Below are positions 17,930 through 27,179 of a DNA stretch of 64,000 nt, piece after piece (position 1 is the first letter of the stretch; each line of letters opens with the position of its first letter). Source of the DNA: Corynebacterium sp. (GTDB lineage Bacteria; Actinomycetota; Actinomycetes; Mycobacteriales; Mycobacteriaceae); NCBI RefSeq assembly GCF_030532195.1, contig NZ_JAUNLP010000003.1, positions 137,866 to 201,865 on the forward strand, in the 5' to 3' direction. The notes under the pieces are model-generated. The model saw nothing but the letters and a program-made list of their open reading frames with translations, searched no databases and was not told the origin of the DNA. The translations under genes and the position numbers were made by a program.

Positions 17930-19456
17930 ATGGAAAATTCACCCGACGAGTCTCTCGGCGCACACCAAGCTGCCAAGACCGAGCTAGTTAAAAACCCCGC
18001 AGAGCCCGGTAAAGAAAGAACTTTCATGGGCCAACCGTGGGGTCTCGCCAACCTCTTTGGCATCGAAATGTGGGAGCGCTTCAGCTTCTACGGCATGCAG
18101 GCCATCCTGGCCTTCTACATGTACTACGAGACCACCCGCGGAGGTCTCGGCCTGGACAAGGGTGCCGCAACCTCGATTGTCGGCGCATACGGTGGCCTGG
18201 TCTACATGGCTGCGCTGGCGGCATCACTCATTGCTGACCGCGTCCTGGGATCCGAGCGGACACTGTTCTACTCCGCAATCCTGGTCATGATTGGTCACAT
18301 CTCGCTGGCTGTAATCCCTGGCGTTCCAGGCCTGGCCATCGGTCTTGTCTCCATCGCGCTTGGTTCCGGTGGCGTGAAGACCAACGCGCAGGTTGTGTTG
18401 GGTCAGCTGTATGCGAAGGATGATCCCCGCCGTGATGCTGGCTTCTCCATCTTCTACATGGGTGTCAACATCGGTGCTCTCTTTGGCCCGCTGCTCACCG
18501 GTTGGATCTGGGGCATGAAGGGCTTCCACTGGGGCTTCGGCCTGGCCGCAATTGGTATGGCTGCGGGCCTGATTCAGTACATCATGATGCGCAAGACCAC
18601 CATCGCCGATGCAGGTCACGATATCCCGAACCCACTGCCTAAGAAGCAGTACCCGAAGTGGATCGGCATCACCGTGGCAGTCGCCGTGGTTTCCGTCGCA
18701 CTTGTGGCCACCGGAATCGTACCGATTGAAAGCCTCTCGACTGTCGTCACCATCATCGCCTTTGTCGCAGCTGTGGTGCTGTGGTGGCAGATGTACTCCT
18801 CGCCGCTGACGACGAAGTCTGAAAAGTCGCGCCTCATCGGCTTTATTCCGATGTTTATCTCTGGCGTGCTGTTCTTCGGTATCTTCCAGCAACAGTTCAC
18901 TGTTCTGGCTATTTACTCCGATATCCGCCTGAACCGCGAAATCTTCGGTTGGGAAATGTCTCCGGCCTGGATTAACTCCATCAACCCGATTTTCATCATC
19001 ACCTTCTCCATGGTGTTTGCGGCTATCTGGTCCAAGCTCGGTGACCGTCAGTGGTCCACCCCGGTGAAGTTCGGTGTCGCCAATATCATCATTGGTATCT
19101 CGCTGTTCTTCTTCATTCCGTTCTCCGGCGGTGGCGAGAACTCAACTCCGCTGTGGGCCATCATTTGGATTCTCTTCCTGTTCACCATGGGTGAGCTCAT
19201 GCTGAGCCCGGTCGGCAACGCCCTGGCAACCAAGGTGGCTCCGGCAGCGTTCCCGTCCCGCATGATGGCCGTCTGGCTGATGGCTATTGCCATGGGTACC
19301 TCGCTGGCAGGTACGCTGGCAGGCTTCTACAACTACGAAGACGCCGCAGCGGAAAATACCTTCTTCATCACCCTGGGTGTCGCATCGGTTGTCCTTGGCC
19401 TGATTCTGCTGGGCCTGCGCAAGTGGATTGTCAAGGAGTTCGTGGACGTCCGGTAA
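17930..19456 (+). CDS. POT-family proton-dependent oligopeptide transporter
   Basis: A 508-residue transporter with about fourteen membrane helices. The ExxER motif needed for proton coupling is seen in IEMWERFSFYGMQAI near residue 42. The second family signature follows in the form FSIFYMGVNIGALFGPLLTG near residue 175. It should import di- and tripeptides. A 30-residue polar N-terminal tail precedes the first helix. It stands alone in a part of the chromosome that in C. glutamicum carries mycolate genes, so it may be a later arrival or a rearranged neighbour. Confidence 0.9.
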   Translation: MENSPDESLGAHQAAKTELVKNPAEPGKERTFMGQPWGLANLFGIEMWERFSFYGMQAILAFYMYYETTRGGLGLDKGAATSIVGAYGGLVYMAALAASLIADRVLGSERTLFYSAILVMIGHISLAVIPGVPGLAIGLVSIALGSGGVKTNAQVVLGQLYAKDDPRRDAGFSIFYMGVNIGALFGPLLTGWIWGMKGFHWGFGLAAIGMAAGLIQYIMMRKTTIADAGHDIPNPLPKKQYPKWIGITVAVAVVSVALVATGIVPIESLSTVVTIIAFVAAVVLWWQMYSSPLTTKSEKSRLIGFIPMFISGVLFFGIFQQQFTVLAIYSDIRLNREIFGWEMSPAWINSINPIFIITFSMVFAAIWSKLGDRQWSTPVKFGVANIIIGISLFFFIPFSGGGENSTPLWAIIWILFLFTMGELMLSPVGNALATKVAPAAFPSRMMAVWLMAIAMGTSLAGTLAGFYNYEDAAAENTFFITLGVASVVLGLILLGLRKWIVKEFVDVR

Positions 19457-19534
19457 TTGACGTTCTTTTCTGGGCTAACTTTGCTGGGCTAACTTATCTG
19501 TGCTAGAGCAAGGCGTCGACCACCTCATGGCGCC

Positions 19535-19578
19535 CATGGCACCTCATGGCACCTCCGCAGACGGCACGAGGTGCCATG
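19535..19578. repeat. Tandem and inverted 10-bp repeats after the POT gene
   Basis: CATGGCACCT occurs twice in tandem (19535-19544, 19545-19554) and once inverted (19569-19578, AGGTGCCATG). This leaves a 10-bp perfect stem with a 14-nt loop. No T run follows, so it is not an obvious terminator. A separate 12-bp direct repeat (CTGGGCTAACTT, 19470 and 19484) lies just upstream. The gap 19457-19729 holds nothing else I can name. Confidence 0.6.
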
Positions 19579-19729
19579 GATGTCGTGAAGTCACGTGGAC
19601 TGAGCTATGTCGGCGCCAGAGTAACTACCACAGCACCGCATACTCCCGCTACCTACGCCCTCCCACTGCCTAAGCCCTGCTTACAACGCCTCAGCAGCTA
19701 GGAATCCCCCAGCGGCTAAAATTAATGGC

Positions 19730-19999
19730 ATGTTTGCCATCATTACCGTCACCGGCGAAGATCACACCGGCATCATCGCCGCCGTCACCACTGCTCTGGC
19801 GGAGCAGGACGTCAACATCGTCGATGTTTCCCAGACCCTCATGGACAAATGGTTCACCATGATTCTGCGAGTCGAATTCGACGAAAAGGAAACCCCCATC
19901 AGTACCCTGCAGAATTACATGGATTCGGTCGGCCAGCGCGAAGGCCTTGTCATCCGAATCCAGTCTGAGGCGCTGTTTAACGCCGTCAACGAGATTTAG
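19730..19999 (+). CDS. ACT domain protein (UPF0237)
   Basis: An 89-residue single ACT domain ([35 protein letters not shown]...), length and sequence as in the UPF0237 family. ACT domains bind small ligands such as amino acids. The gene is followed after 14 bp by the PFL-like protein, its constant companion in many bacteria, so the ACT protein is probably a sensor or regulatory subunit for it. TAAAAT lies about 14 bp upstream of the ATG, which would fit a leaderless transcript. Confidence 0.9.
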   Translation: MFAIITVTGEDHTGIIAAVTTALAEQDVNIVDVSQTLMDKWFTMILRVEFDEKETPISTLQNYMDSVGQREGLVIRIQSEALFNAVNEI

Positions 20000-20013
20000 A
20001 GGGCGCGACCGGC

Positions 20014-21378
20014 ATGGATTTCAACTTCGCGCAATCTAAATTCCTCGACACCATTGACATGATCGAGAAGTACCGTCTGGATATCCGGACGGTCACCATG
20101 GGCATTTCGCTGCTCGAATGCGCCCGCTCCGATATGGAAGCCACCGCACAGGCGGTGTATGACCGCGTGACCAGGCAGGCCACGCACCTCGTTGAGGTCT
20201 GCGAGGGCATCGAAGCCGAATTGGGTATCCCGATTGTCAACAAGCGCATCTCGGTCACTCCAATTTCCCTGGTCACAGCCGGTTGTGAAGGCAATCCCAC
20301 CATAGTTGCCAAGGCGCTGGACCGCGCTGCCCGCGATTCTGGTGTGAACTTCCTCGGCGGTTACTCCGCGCTCGTCGAAAAGGGCGCCACGACCAGCGAA
20401 AAGAAGCTCATCAACTCCATTCCGGAGGCTCTTAGCGAAACCGAGTTGGTATGCAGCTCGGTCAACGTTGCGTCGTCACGCGCGGGCATCAACATGAATG
20501 CCGTCAAACGCATGGGCGAGATTGTTAAGGAAGCAGCGGAGGCGACCGCCGACCGCAGCTCTATCGCCTGCGCCAAGCTCGTTGTATTCGCCAATGCGGT
20601 GGGCGACAACCCATTTATGGCCGGCGCTTTCCACGGCGTGGAGGAGCCTGACTGTGTCGTTTCCGTCGGCGTTTCCGGCCCTGGCGTGGTCGACCGCGCG
20701 CTGGGCGATCTCAAGGGCGCGAGCTTCAACGAAGTCGCTGAGGAGATTAAGAAGGCAGCGTTCAAGATCACGCGTACTGGCCAGCTGGTCGGTTCGATGG
20801 CCTCGGAACGCCTGGGGGTGCCGTTTGGCATCGTTGACCTCTCGCTGGCTCCCACCGCTGAGATGGGCGACTCCGTCGCTCACATCCTCGAGCACATGGG
20901 CTTGGAACAGGTGGGTACGCACGGCACGACCGCCGCACTGGCGCTGCTTAACGACGCAGTGAAGAAGGGCGGCCTCATGGCATGCTCGCGTGTGGGTGGG
21001 CTCTCCGGCTCGTTCATTCCGGTCTCGGAGGACAAGGGCATGATTGATGCGGTGCGCGCCGGTTCTATCTCCATGGACAAGCTGGAGGCAATGACCTCCA
21101 TCTGTTCGGTGGGCTTCGACATGATTGCCATTCCGGGTGACACCCCTGCGTCGACTATCTCCGGCATGATTGCCGATGAGGCGGCCATTGGCGTGATGAA
21201 CCACAAAACCACCGCAGCCCGTCTCATTCCGGTGCCAGGCACCAAACCTGGTGATGAGGTGAACTTCGGCGGTCTGCTCGGCTACGCGCCGGTCATTGAC
21301 GTCAATGCCAAGGGCAATGCCGAGTTCATTGCTCGCGGTGGCTACATTCCAGCGCCAGTGCACGGGTTCAGGAACTAG
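20014..21378 (+). CDS. PFL-like DUF711 (UPF0210) protein
   Basis: A 454-residue protein of the UPF0210/DUF711 family, structurally related to pyruvate formate-lyase-type barrels, without the glycyl-radical loop. Seen motifs include [23 protein letters not shown], and the C-terminal [19 protein letters not shown]. Full length agrees with the family. It forms a two-gene operon with the ACT protein. Its reaction is unknown. Confidence 0.9.
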   Translation: MDFNFAQSKFLDTIDMIEKYRLDIRTVTMGISLLECARSDMEATAQAVYDRVTRQATHLVEVCEGIEAELGIPIVNKRISVTPISLVTAGCEGNPTIVAKALDRAARDSGVNFLGGYSALVEKGATTSEKKLINSIPEALSETELVCSSVNVASSRAGINMNAVKRMGEIVKEAAEATADRSSIACAKLVVFANAVGDNPFMAGAFHGVEEPDCVVSVGVSGPGVVDRALGDLKGASFNEVAEEIKKAAFKITRTGQLVGSMASERLGVPFGIVDLSLAPTAEMGDSVAHILEHMGLEQVGTHGTTAALALLNDAVKKGGLMACSRVGGLSGSFIPVSEDKGMIDAVRAGSISMDKLEAMTSICSVGFDMIAIPGDTPASTISGMIADEAAIGVMNHKTTAARLIPVPGTKPGDEVNFGGLLGYAPVIDVNAKGNAEFIARGGYIPAPVHGFRN

Positions 21379-21462
21379 GGTCTGTCCTGCTGTCGGCGCT
21401 AGTTCGCCCCCCGCCGCCGCTCCCCTGCTGCCTACTGGTGGCTGGCAGCTGGCCCACCCGCA

Positions 21463-22002
21463 TTAGGTCAAGATGCGACCTTGAGCGTCGTACTTGTAGG
21501 AGCCAGTGCCGATAATCAGCAGGATGAACTCAACAAAGGCCCAGATGCCGACGGCAGAGGTAACCATCAGGCAGATAACTGCCAGTGGTGCCAGGATGAT
21601 GGTGGCCTCAAGAATAAGTGCCGACATCACGCTGCCGCCCCAGAGGGTTAGCTGCGTCAAACCGCGCCCGGTCCTACCCAAGTAGAAGTTGTGTACTCCG
21701 AAGGCGCCCACGAAGAAAGCCAGCAGGGCGGCAAGCACCTTTGACTTCGGCGAAATACCACTCGCTGGGCTGAAGTAGTTCACATGTGGGTTGTACCCCG
21801 CCGACACTGGAGGCTGACCGTAGGCCTGCTGCTGGTAACCATTGGGCTGCTGGTAATTCGGCTGACCATACGCCTGCTGCTGGTAGCCAGACTGGTAGCC
21901 CGGCGGGTTTCCATATGACTGCGGGGTCGGTGGCACATCCCAGGGTTTCGGATTCTTAATAGGCATGCCATCTTCGTCGTAATTACCGTAGGGGTTCGTC
22001 AT
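21463..22002 (-). CDS. TM2 domain membrane protein with Q/Y/P-rich N-terminus
   Basis: A 179-residue protein. The first 75 residues are low-complexity repeats rich in Gln, Tyr, Pro and Gly (YQQQAYGQP twice). A TM2 domain follows: KSKVLAALLAFFVGAFGVHNFYLGRTGRGLTQL, then a second hydrophobic helix. The ATG at 22002 has GGAAGG upstream; the frame from 22053 lacks one. TM2 proteins are small membrane proteins of unknown role. It occupies part of the space that in C. glutamicum and M. tuberculosis holds fadD32, pks13 and accD. Confidence 0.8.
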   Translation of the reverse strand: MTNPYGNYDEDGMPIKNPKPWDVPPTPQSYGNPPGYQSGYQQQAYGQPNYQQPNGYQQQAYGQPPVSAGYNPHVNYFSPASGISPKSKVLAALLAFFVGAFGVHNFYLGRTGRGLTQLTLWGGSVMSALILEATIILAPLAVICLMVTSAVGIWAFVEFILLIIGTGSYKYDAQGRILT

Positions 22003-22113
22003 GGTGCGGGTGCCTTCCGGGTTGGCCGTGCATGAGAGACGGAATTGTTTCACACTCTAACCCAAAACTAATCAAGGCACATCCCCTTTTTTACGCCCTA
22101 CCGCTTTTACGCG

Positions 22114-23037
22114 TTACCGCGCCAGCGACTGGTCAATGAGACCGCGCGCCCATCCCTCAGTCCACGCAAGCGGAGTCGTCCCCGGCATTGCGACATCGTT
22201 AAACGCGTACGATGCGTGCGCACCGGCACCGGCAATCATCTCCTGCGCCCTCGCAATTGCGTCGGCAACACCTGGCGGCACATCGCAGAAGGAATCCGAT
22301 GGCACGCAGATGTTGTTGACGCGGTCATTGAGCTCACCAAAGCCCTCGCGCGGGCCACGCATGGAAGCACCGGGCACAACACTTTGCACAATGCCATTGA
22401 GCGGACGCAGCGATAGCTCAATGCCCACTCCGGCCAGGTCAACGCCCTGATTGACACCCTGATTCGGATCACGGCGAGGGTCACCCAACAGGGCCACGCC
22501 CACCACTCGTTCGGCCGGCACAGCACCGTTGCCATTACCAATTTCTGAGGCCAGGTCGCCAGCAATAGCTGCTCCCTGTGAGAAGCCCATCAGGATAAAG
22601 TCCGTCAGTGGGCACTGTCCGTGCAGGTCGGCCATTTCCTTGGAGGTCACGTCGCGTCCCACAGCCTGGGAGTCGTCGTAAGTCAGCTGATCAGGCATCT
22701 GGTGCGTCTTGATTGTCGCTGGGTACGGCGTGGTCCACACCTTGACCTTGTCGCCCGAGTACGACTGCGACAGCGGGTTCGTCACGCCGAGCAGCAGCGA
22801 ATTCGGATTCGCCGTTGGCGCCAACGGGTCATCATCGGCCCGCGATTCCGCAGTACCGGGCACCGCAATGACCTCAATGGCCGGGCACCACTCAGGTTGT
22901 TCGGCCATTACACCATCATCGCCGCCGGGTGGCGGTGGGGTTGGTTCGCTGTGATCGTCGTTAAGCCATTGCCCAACGCCAACACCAATGGCGATCACCA
23001 GCACGATGACCGCCAATACTGTGAGCACTTTACGCAT
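22114..23037 (-). CDS. Cutinase-like serine esterase (Rv3802c/Culp6 type)
   Basis: A 307-residue protein with an N-terminal signal anchor (MRKVLTVLAVIVLVIAIGVGVG), a proline-rich linker, and a cutinase-like alpha/beta hydrolase domain. The nucleophile motif is GFSQGA near residue 155. Paired cysteines and the late HASYAFNDVAMPG segment supply the rest of the fold. The family member in mycobacteria (Rv3802c) is an essential mycolate-pathway lipase lying next to fadD32-pks13. The ATG at 23037 is preferred over an upstream TTG. It lies 5 bp after the DUF732 lipoprotein gene, so it is third in a three-gene operon. Confidence 0.8.
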   Translation of the reverse strand: MRKVLTVLAVIVLVIAIGVGVGQWLNDDHSEPTPPPPGGDDGVMAEQPEWCPAIEVIAVPGTAESRADDDPLAPTANPNSLLLGVTNPLSQSYSGDKVKVWTTPYPATIKTHQMPDQLTYDDSQAVGRDVTSKEMADLHGQCPLTDFILMGFSQGAAIAGDLASEIGNGNGAVPAERVVGVALLGDPRRDPNQGVNQGVDLAGVGIELSLRPLNGIVQSVVPGASMRGPREGFGELNDRVNNICVPSDSFCDVPPGVADAIARAQEMIAGAGAHASYAFNDVAMPGTTPLAWTEGWARGLIDQSLAR

Positions 23038-23042
23038 GAGTG

Positions 23043-23534
23043 CTAGCAATACGCCTTTTTAGCGGAGGTTGCAATAATCTTCGCCACTTCCTCCGCGCTA
23101 TCGGAGGAGCGATCCTGCGCGACCAGCTGACCGGCGATTGCCAGCGCGACGACATCACGCTCTTCCGCCGGGGCATCCGCGCACGCCGCGCGACCAGTGC
23201 CGATGAGCTGATCTTCCACCCCATCGACATCGATTCCCTTTGCGACCAGCGCGTCGAGGAACTGATTGTCGGCATCGCTGAGCGCCATCTGCCCGTCCGG
23301 TGCCTTATCCACGCGCGTCGCCGCCGGATCAGAAATCTCCGGCTCGGAGTCCTGCGTCGTGCGCGGTGCTGGCGAGGTACTGCTTGACGACGTCGTGGAG
23401 GACTTCGTACTGGTCGTCTCTGAGGTGACCTCCGAGGACTCCACCGTGGAACCACCACAGGCAGCCGTGCCGAAGGCCAACAATGCAATACCTGCAGTTG
23501 TGACCAACGTTCGGAAAGACTTATTCAGGGACAT
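23043..23534 (-). CDS. DUF732 lipoprotein
   Basis: A 163-residue lipoprotein. The signal peptide ends in a lipobox (LAFGTAAC), a Ser/Thr-rich linker follows, and the C-terminal about 85 residues look like the actinobacterial DUF732 domain (DNQFLDALVAKGI ... AIAGQLVAQ ... KKAYC) with its two cysteines. The start ATG abuts the stop of the LGFP mycolyltransferase gene (TAA then ATG). It lies between the mycolyltransferase and the cutinase-like esterase, a position conserved in corynebacteria as I remember it. Role unknown; outside the membrane. Confidence 0.75.
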   Translation of the reverse strand: MSLNKSFRTLVTTAGIALLAFGTAACGGSTVESSEVTSETTSTKSSTTSSSSTSPAPRTTQDSEPEISDPAATRVDKAPDGQMALSDADNQFLDALVAKGIDVDGVEDQLIGTGRAACADAPAEERDVVALAIAGQLVAQDRSSDSAEEVAKIIATSAKKAYC

Positions 23535-25616
23535 TTACTTATTCCCCTCGTTGCGGTCTTCGACAATCTTGCCGTTGAGCTGTCGAATCCAGCCGCCCTC
23601 AAACTGCTGCTCGAGGCCACCGGCCTTGACCGGCTGAAGCGGACCGACTGGGTAGCCGAATGGGCCGTTTTCAAATCCGGTGCTGCCCCAGTGGTCAGTG
23701 ATGTCGTTGGACATCACTGGCTGAGCGCCAGTTTCCGGCGTCCAGTAGATAGCACCGTGCTCGAAGCGCTGGAATGCGCCGCGGTTGAGCTTCTGCTCAT
23801 CGCCGTCGATTGGCAGTCCCAAATCGGACTCGGCACCACCGAGCTCGTTGTAGGCACGACCGATATCACCACGGACGATGCGCGGCTCTTCGCCACCGAC
23901 CTTCACAATGGTGCCGCCCTCAAAGTCCTGGGCAATACCGCCCGGAATATCGTGATGGTTTCCAGTTGGGTATCCCAGCGGACCGGTTTCGAAGCCTGCC
24001 TTGCCCCAGGCGTTCATGATGTCACCGATGACTTCATGCGCGCCGCCTTCCGGAGTCCAGTAGATGGAACCGTTCTGGAAGTGGACAAAGCGTCCCGAAC
24101 CGTCCGGGGTTTCCAGCTCATTGGTCAGCGGGTAGCCAAGCGGCGAGGATGGACCGCCGAGCTCGTTGTAGCGGGAGCCGATGCGACCCCACACAACATG
24201 CGCGCCGGTGTCCGGATGCCAGTAAGCGGTACCGCCTGTGAAGTCCTGAGCCACACCGCCCTTGGCGGCCTTGTACTCATCCGACAGGCAGGTGCCGATA
24301 CCCGGCAGCGAGGCGACGGCCTTCTCAATGTCGCCGCCGACCTTGCATACCGCACCGCGGTCTGCCTCTGGCAGCTGCAACGCATCGGCCAGGGTCGGCC
24401 ATGCCTGGCTGACCTCGAACTGCCAGTACGGCCAGGAGTGCGTGCCCGAGTTGCGGAAGTTCACAACTGGCTTGACCCCCTTGGCATGTGCTTCGCGGAT
24501 GAATGTTTCGCTGGTCATGCGCGAGAGCACTTCGAGGGCATACCCAGTCGGGTTATTCGGCTTGGTCGGGTCGAATTCCGACGGCACATCCCATTCACCG
24601 GTGTTGCCGTTACCTGCGGAGATGTAGAGCGACATGCCCTTGAGCTTGTCGATGTTGAGCTTCGGGTCATTGTCCTTCCAACGCTGCGAGCCCAGCGGAC
24701 CCCACATCTTGGTCGCGTCGAAGCCACCGGAGTTCTTCATGCCAAGCGCAATGGCCTGTGGCATGCCCGGAGAGGTCATGTCCAGATAGCCGGAGAGACT
24801 ACCGGCAAACTTCCACAGCTCTGGAGAGTGCGCGGCGATGTTATACGCACCGGTCGCCCCCATGGAGATACCGAAGATGCCGCGATCATCGTTACCGCGG
24901 AAGCCGTTGGTAATAACCGGGACGAGCTCCTTGGTGATGAAGGTCTCCCACTTGTAGTTCTGGCCATTGTCCGGCTGATCCCAGTCGGAGTAGAACGAGC
25001 CGGAGCCACCTGCTGGAAGGACAACCAGGACATTCTTGTCTTCGTAGAAGCGCTCGATGTTGGTAGCACGAATCCAGCCGGAGTAGTCATCGAAGGAGGC
25101 CATCCCGTCGAGGTGGTAGACGCTCGGGAAAGTGCGGTCCTTATCGCGGTACCAATCGCGCGGCAGCAGGATTTCCACCTGAATCGGCTTCTCCGGCATG
25201 GCTGCAGAGCGAATGTGCGCAACAACGTGGTGATCGGTGTACCAATCGACCTTCTCCACGCTCACGCCACTTGGCAGGTTAGGCACTGCTGGAGATTCAA
25301 CCTTAAATGGCGTGCGCTCCGGCCCCGGCATCGGCTTGGGCATTCCCAAACCCGGCACCGGCTGCCCCGCAGCTGCGGCAGCAGCGTCCTGCCCGGCGGC
25401 CTGTGCCGCCCTGGCGACATCACCAAGGTTGCCCGCCTGGCCTGCCTTAACTTCCTCATAGCTCGGCAGGCTCTGCTGACCTTCGTCGGGAGCTGCCACT
25501 GCCACCGGGGCACCGAGACCAAGAGCCAACGGCACTGCCAAAATTGCGGTCAACGCCCGCGAGGGTCGTCGGCTGCTGCCGAGACCACCACGGAGGAACT
25601 TAGCGGTTACGCGCAT
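23535..25616 (-). CDS. cop1: Mycolyltransferase with C-terminal LGFP repeats (PS1/Cop1 type)
   Basis: A 693-residue secreted protein. The signal peptide (ending VAVAA near residue 42) precedes an alanine-rich linker and an esterase-like mycolyltransferase domain (about 110-410). The nucleophile serine is in GISMGATGAY and the catalytic histidine in GTHSWPYW. The C-terminal 250 residues carry about four LGFP repeats (for example GPLGYPTG, DFEGGTIV), which bind the cell wall. In corynebacteria this enzyme transfers mycolates between trehalose and arabinogalactan. Its presence without nearby mycolate synthesis genes is notable. It starts an operon with the DUF732 lipoprotein and the esterase. 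Confidence 0.92.
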   Translation of the reverse strand: MRVTAKFLRGGLGSSRRPSRALTAILAVPLALGLGAPVAVAAPDEGQQSLPSYEEVKAGQAGNLGDVARAAQAAGQDAAAAAAGQPVPGLGMPKPMPGPERTPFKVESPAVPNLPSGVSVEKVDWYTDHHVVAHIRSAAMPEKPIQVEILLPRDWYRDKDRTFPSVYHLDGMASFDDYSGWIRATNIERFYEDKNVLVVLPAGGSGSFYSDWDQPDNGQNYKWETFITKELVPVITNGFRGNDDRGIFGISMGATGAYNIAAHSPELWKFAGSLSGYLDMTSPGMPQAIALGMKNSGGFDATKMWGPLGSQRWKDNDPKLNIDKLKGMSLYISAGNGNTGEWDVPSEFDPTKPNNPTGYALEVLSRMTSETFIREAHAKGVKPVVNFRNSGTHSWPYWQFEVSQAWPTLADALQLPEADRGAVCKVGGDIEKAVASLPGIGTCLSDEYKAAKGGVAQDFTGGTAYWHPDTGAHVVWGRIGSRYNELGGPSSPLGYPLTNELETPDGSGRFVHFQNGSIYWTPEGGAHEVIGDIMNAWGKAGFETGPLGYPTGNHHDIPGGIAQDFEGGTIVKVGGEEPRIVRGDIGRAYNELGGAESDLGLPIDGDEQKLNRGAFQRFEHGAIYWTPETGAQPVMSNDITDHWGSTGFENGPFGYPVGPLQPVKAGGLEQQFEGGWIRQLNGKIVEDRNEGNK

Positions 25617-26011
25617 GAGAGGGCTTCCCTTTACAAAGTCGCTTTAAGGTTGATTGAGAAATGTTGGGTGGTGCAGCACCGAATAGATGCGTACAGGCAG
25701 TGCCGCGCAAGGTTGCACGCTTTACGACGGCAGTGCTGTCTGCATCCCCAAAAACACCTGGTGCCCAGCAACGTTTCCGGAGGTTCCCCTCCTCCGGCAC
25801 TCCGCCGCGATGGATAGTTTCACCAGCATGCTTAAAACGAAGCAGCATAGCTACCTGAATAGCTTCACCCTTTACTTTAAGGTTCGACTCTCATGTTTAC
25901 CCTCTTCTGGGTAAAAACCGTGGCGACACACGCAAAAAGTACTGAGTTCAAGCTTTTTAAACGAACATTTTCCGCATCTCGCACATGAGTGCGTGGCTAC
26001 CTGTTGCAATA
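25617..26011. promoter_or_regulatory. Region upstream of cop1 with a TTTACCC palindrome
   Basis: About 400 bp of non-coding sequence hold the cop1 promoter on the minus strand. A perfect 7-bp inverted repeat, TTTACCC at 25896-25902 with its complement at 25909-25915 (6-bp spacer), looks like an operator. A related TTTACTTTAAGG stretch lies just upstream. The rest shows no open frame with coding features and no RNA gene that I recognise. Confidence 0.4.
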
Positions 26012-26048
26012 AAAAAGACCAATCCCGATAACCGGGATTGGTCTTTTT
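26012..26048 (-). terminator. Strong bidirectional terminator after the second mycolyltransferase
   Basis: A 16-bp perfect stem (26012-26027 with 26033-26048) and a 5-nt loop, A-rich on one arm and T-rich on the other. It lies 87 bp past the stop of the minus-strand gene and should insulate cop1. Confidence 0.9.
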
Positions 26049-26135
26049 CACTACGACACCACTTCGTCGACGCGCTAACTCCACTCCTGGCTAGCGGCCG
26101 CCAGTGGCGAGCCTAATCTTAGACGCTGAGCGAAT

Positions 26136-27179
26136 TTAGACGCCGAGCGCGCGCAGGATGTACGGGCGAGCCAGTGCAGCGTCACGGCCCCACAGCTCCC
26201 ACGAATGGATACCGTTCGGGCTGTAAGCAAACGTTGCGTTCAGACCAGCGGCACGAGCATCCTGCTCAAAGCGCTGCGTAGATGCACGGGAGACGGACTC
26301 CATAACCGCGCGCCAGACGGTGTCCGGCAGCTGCGGCAGCGGGCGGTTCAGAACCTCCGGGTCACTCCACAGGCTCTGCACACCCTGGGCCGAGGAGACG
26401 TACATCGGCAGACCCCTAAGCTGATCCAGCAGCATCGACGGGTCATGCGCCTGACGCTCTGGCGATGCCGGAACCGGCAGACCCCACATAGCAGTCGGGT
26501 TTATAACGCCAACACCAGCGACCATCGCAGTGGTACCAGTTGCAACAATCGGGTTGGACATCTGGTAGTAACCGGACAGCGAGGTGACGTGCTTGAACTG
26601 GTCACGGTGGCGTGCTGCCAGCGACACGGCTGCAGCCGCACCCATCGACAGACCGGCAATGGCGTTACGGTTCGGATTCACGCCAAACTCACGCTGCAGG
26701 TAGACCGGCAGCTCCTGAGTCAGGAAGGTCTCCCACTTCTGAATCTTCGGGCCATCAGTTGTAATTGCCGGTGCGTTCCAGTCAGTGTAGAACGAACCAT
26801 CACCGGCGGCCGGTGCAACCAACGTGATGTTGTCATTGGCGAAGGTCTGGGCAATGTGACCCGACCAAATCCAGCCAGACGCTCCCCTGTTAAAGCCCCA
26901 GAGACCATCGAGCATGTACAGAGATGCATCGCCACCGCCGGTTGCAGCCTTAATCTGAACCGGGATGTTGCGCTTCATAGACGGCGAGAAGACCTGGCAG
27001 TACTGAACCCACCAGTTGTATGGATCCCACTCACAGCCCGGGCGCAGTCGATCGCGGTTCGGGTCAGCGCTTGCATCCTTCGCGGATGCGACCATAATGC
27101 CGCCGAACACCATGGCGACAGCGACAAGGGCAGCCACGACCTTCACCGTGAAGTTGCGCCTCACTGCAGTAAAGCTCAT
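26136..27179 (-). CDS. Secreted mycolyltransferase (Cmt/antigen 85 family)
   Basis: A 347-residue secreted esterase-family protein. The signal peptide ends near ASADP. The mature start RPGCEWDPYNWWVQYCQ holds the conserved cysteine pair. FYTDWNAP, the nucleophile in AGLSMGAAAAVSLA, and NGIHSWELWG with the catalytic histidine are all present, so the enzyme looks intact. The ATG at 27179 has AGAGGAGAACG upstream; the frame from 27329 is not used. It is separated from ubiA by 470 bp. In M. tuberculosis and C. glutamicum aftB lies in that gap; here it does not. Confidence 0.92.
   Translation of the reverse strand: MSFTAVRRNFTVKVVAALVAVAMVFGGIMVASAKDASADPNRDRLRPGCEWDPYNWWVQYCQVFSPSMKRNIPVQIKAATGGGDASLYMLDGLWGFNRGASGWIWSGHIAQTFANDNITLVAPAAGDGSFYTDWNAPAITTDGPKIQKWETFLTQELPVYLQREFGVNPNRNAIAGLSMGAAAAVSLAARHRDQFKHVTSLSGYYQMSNPIVATGTTAMVAGVGVINPTAMWGLPVPASPERQAHDPSMLLDQLRGLPMYVSSAQGVQSLWSDPEVLNRPLPQLPDTVWRAVMESVSRASTQRFEQDARAAGLNATFAYSPNGIHSWELWGRDAALARPYILRALGV

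Noticed and set aside
23691..25817. 708-codon open frame opposite the cop1 gene
   Set aside because: It has the composition of antisense translation and no recognisable domain. The opposite strand encodes an unmistakable mycolyltransferase with LGFP repeats.
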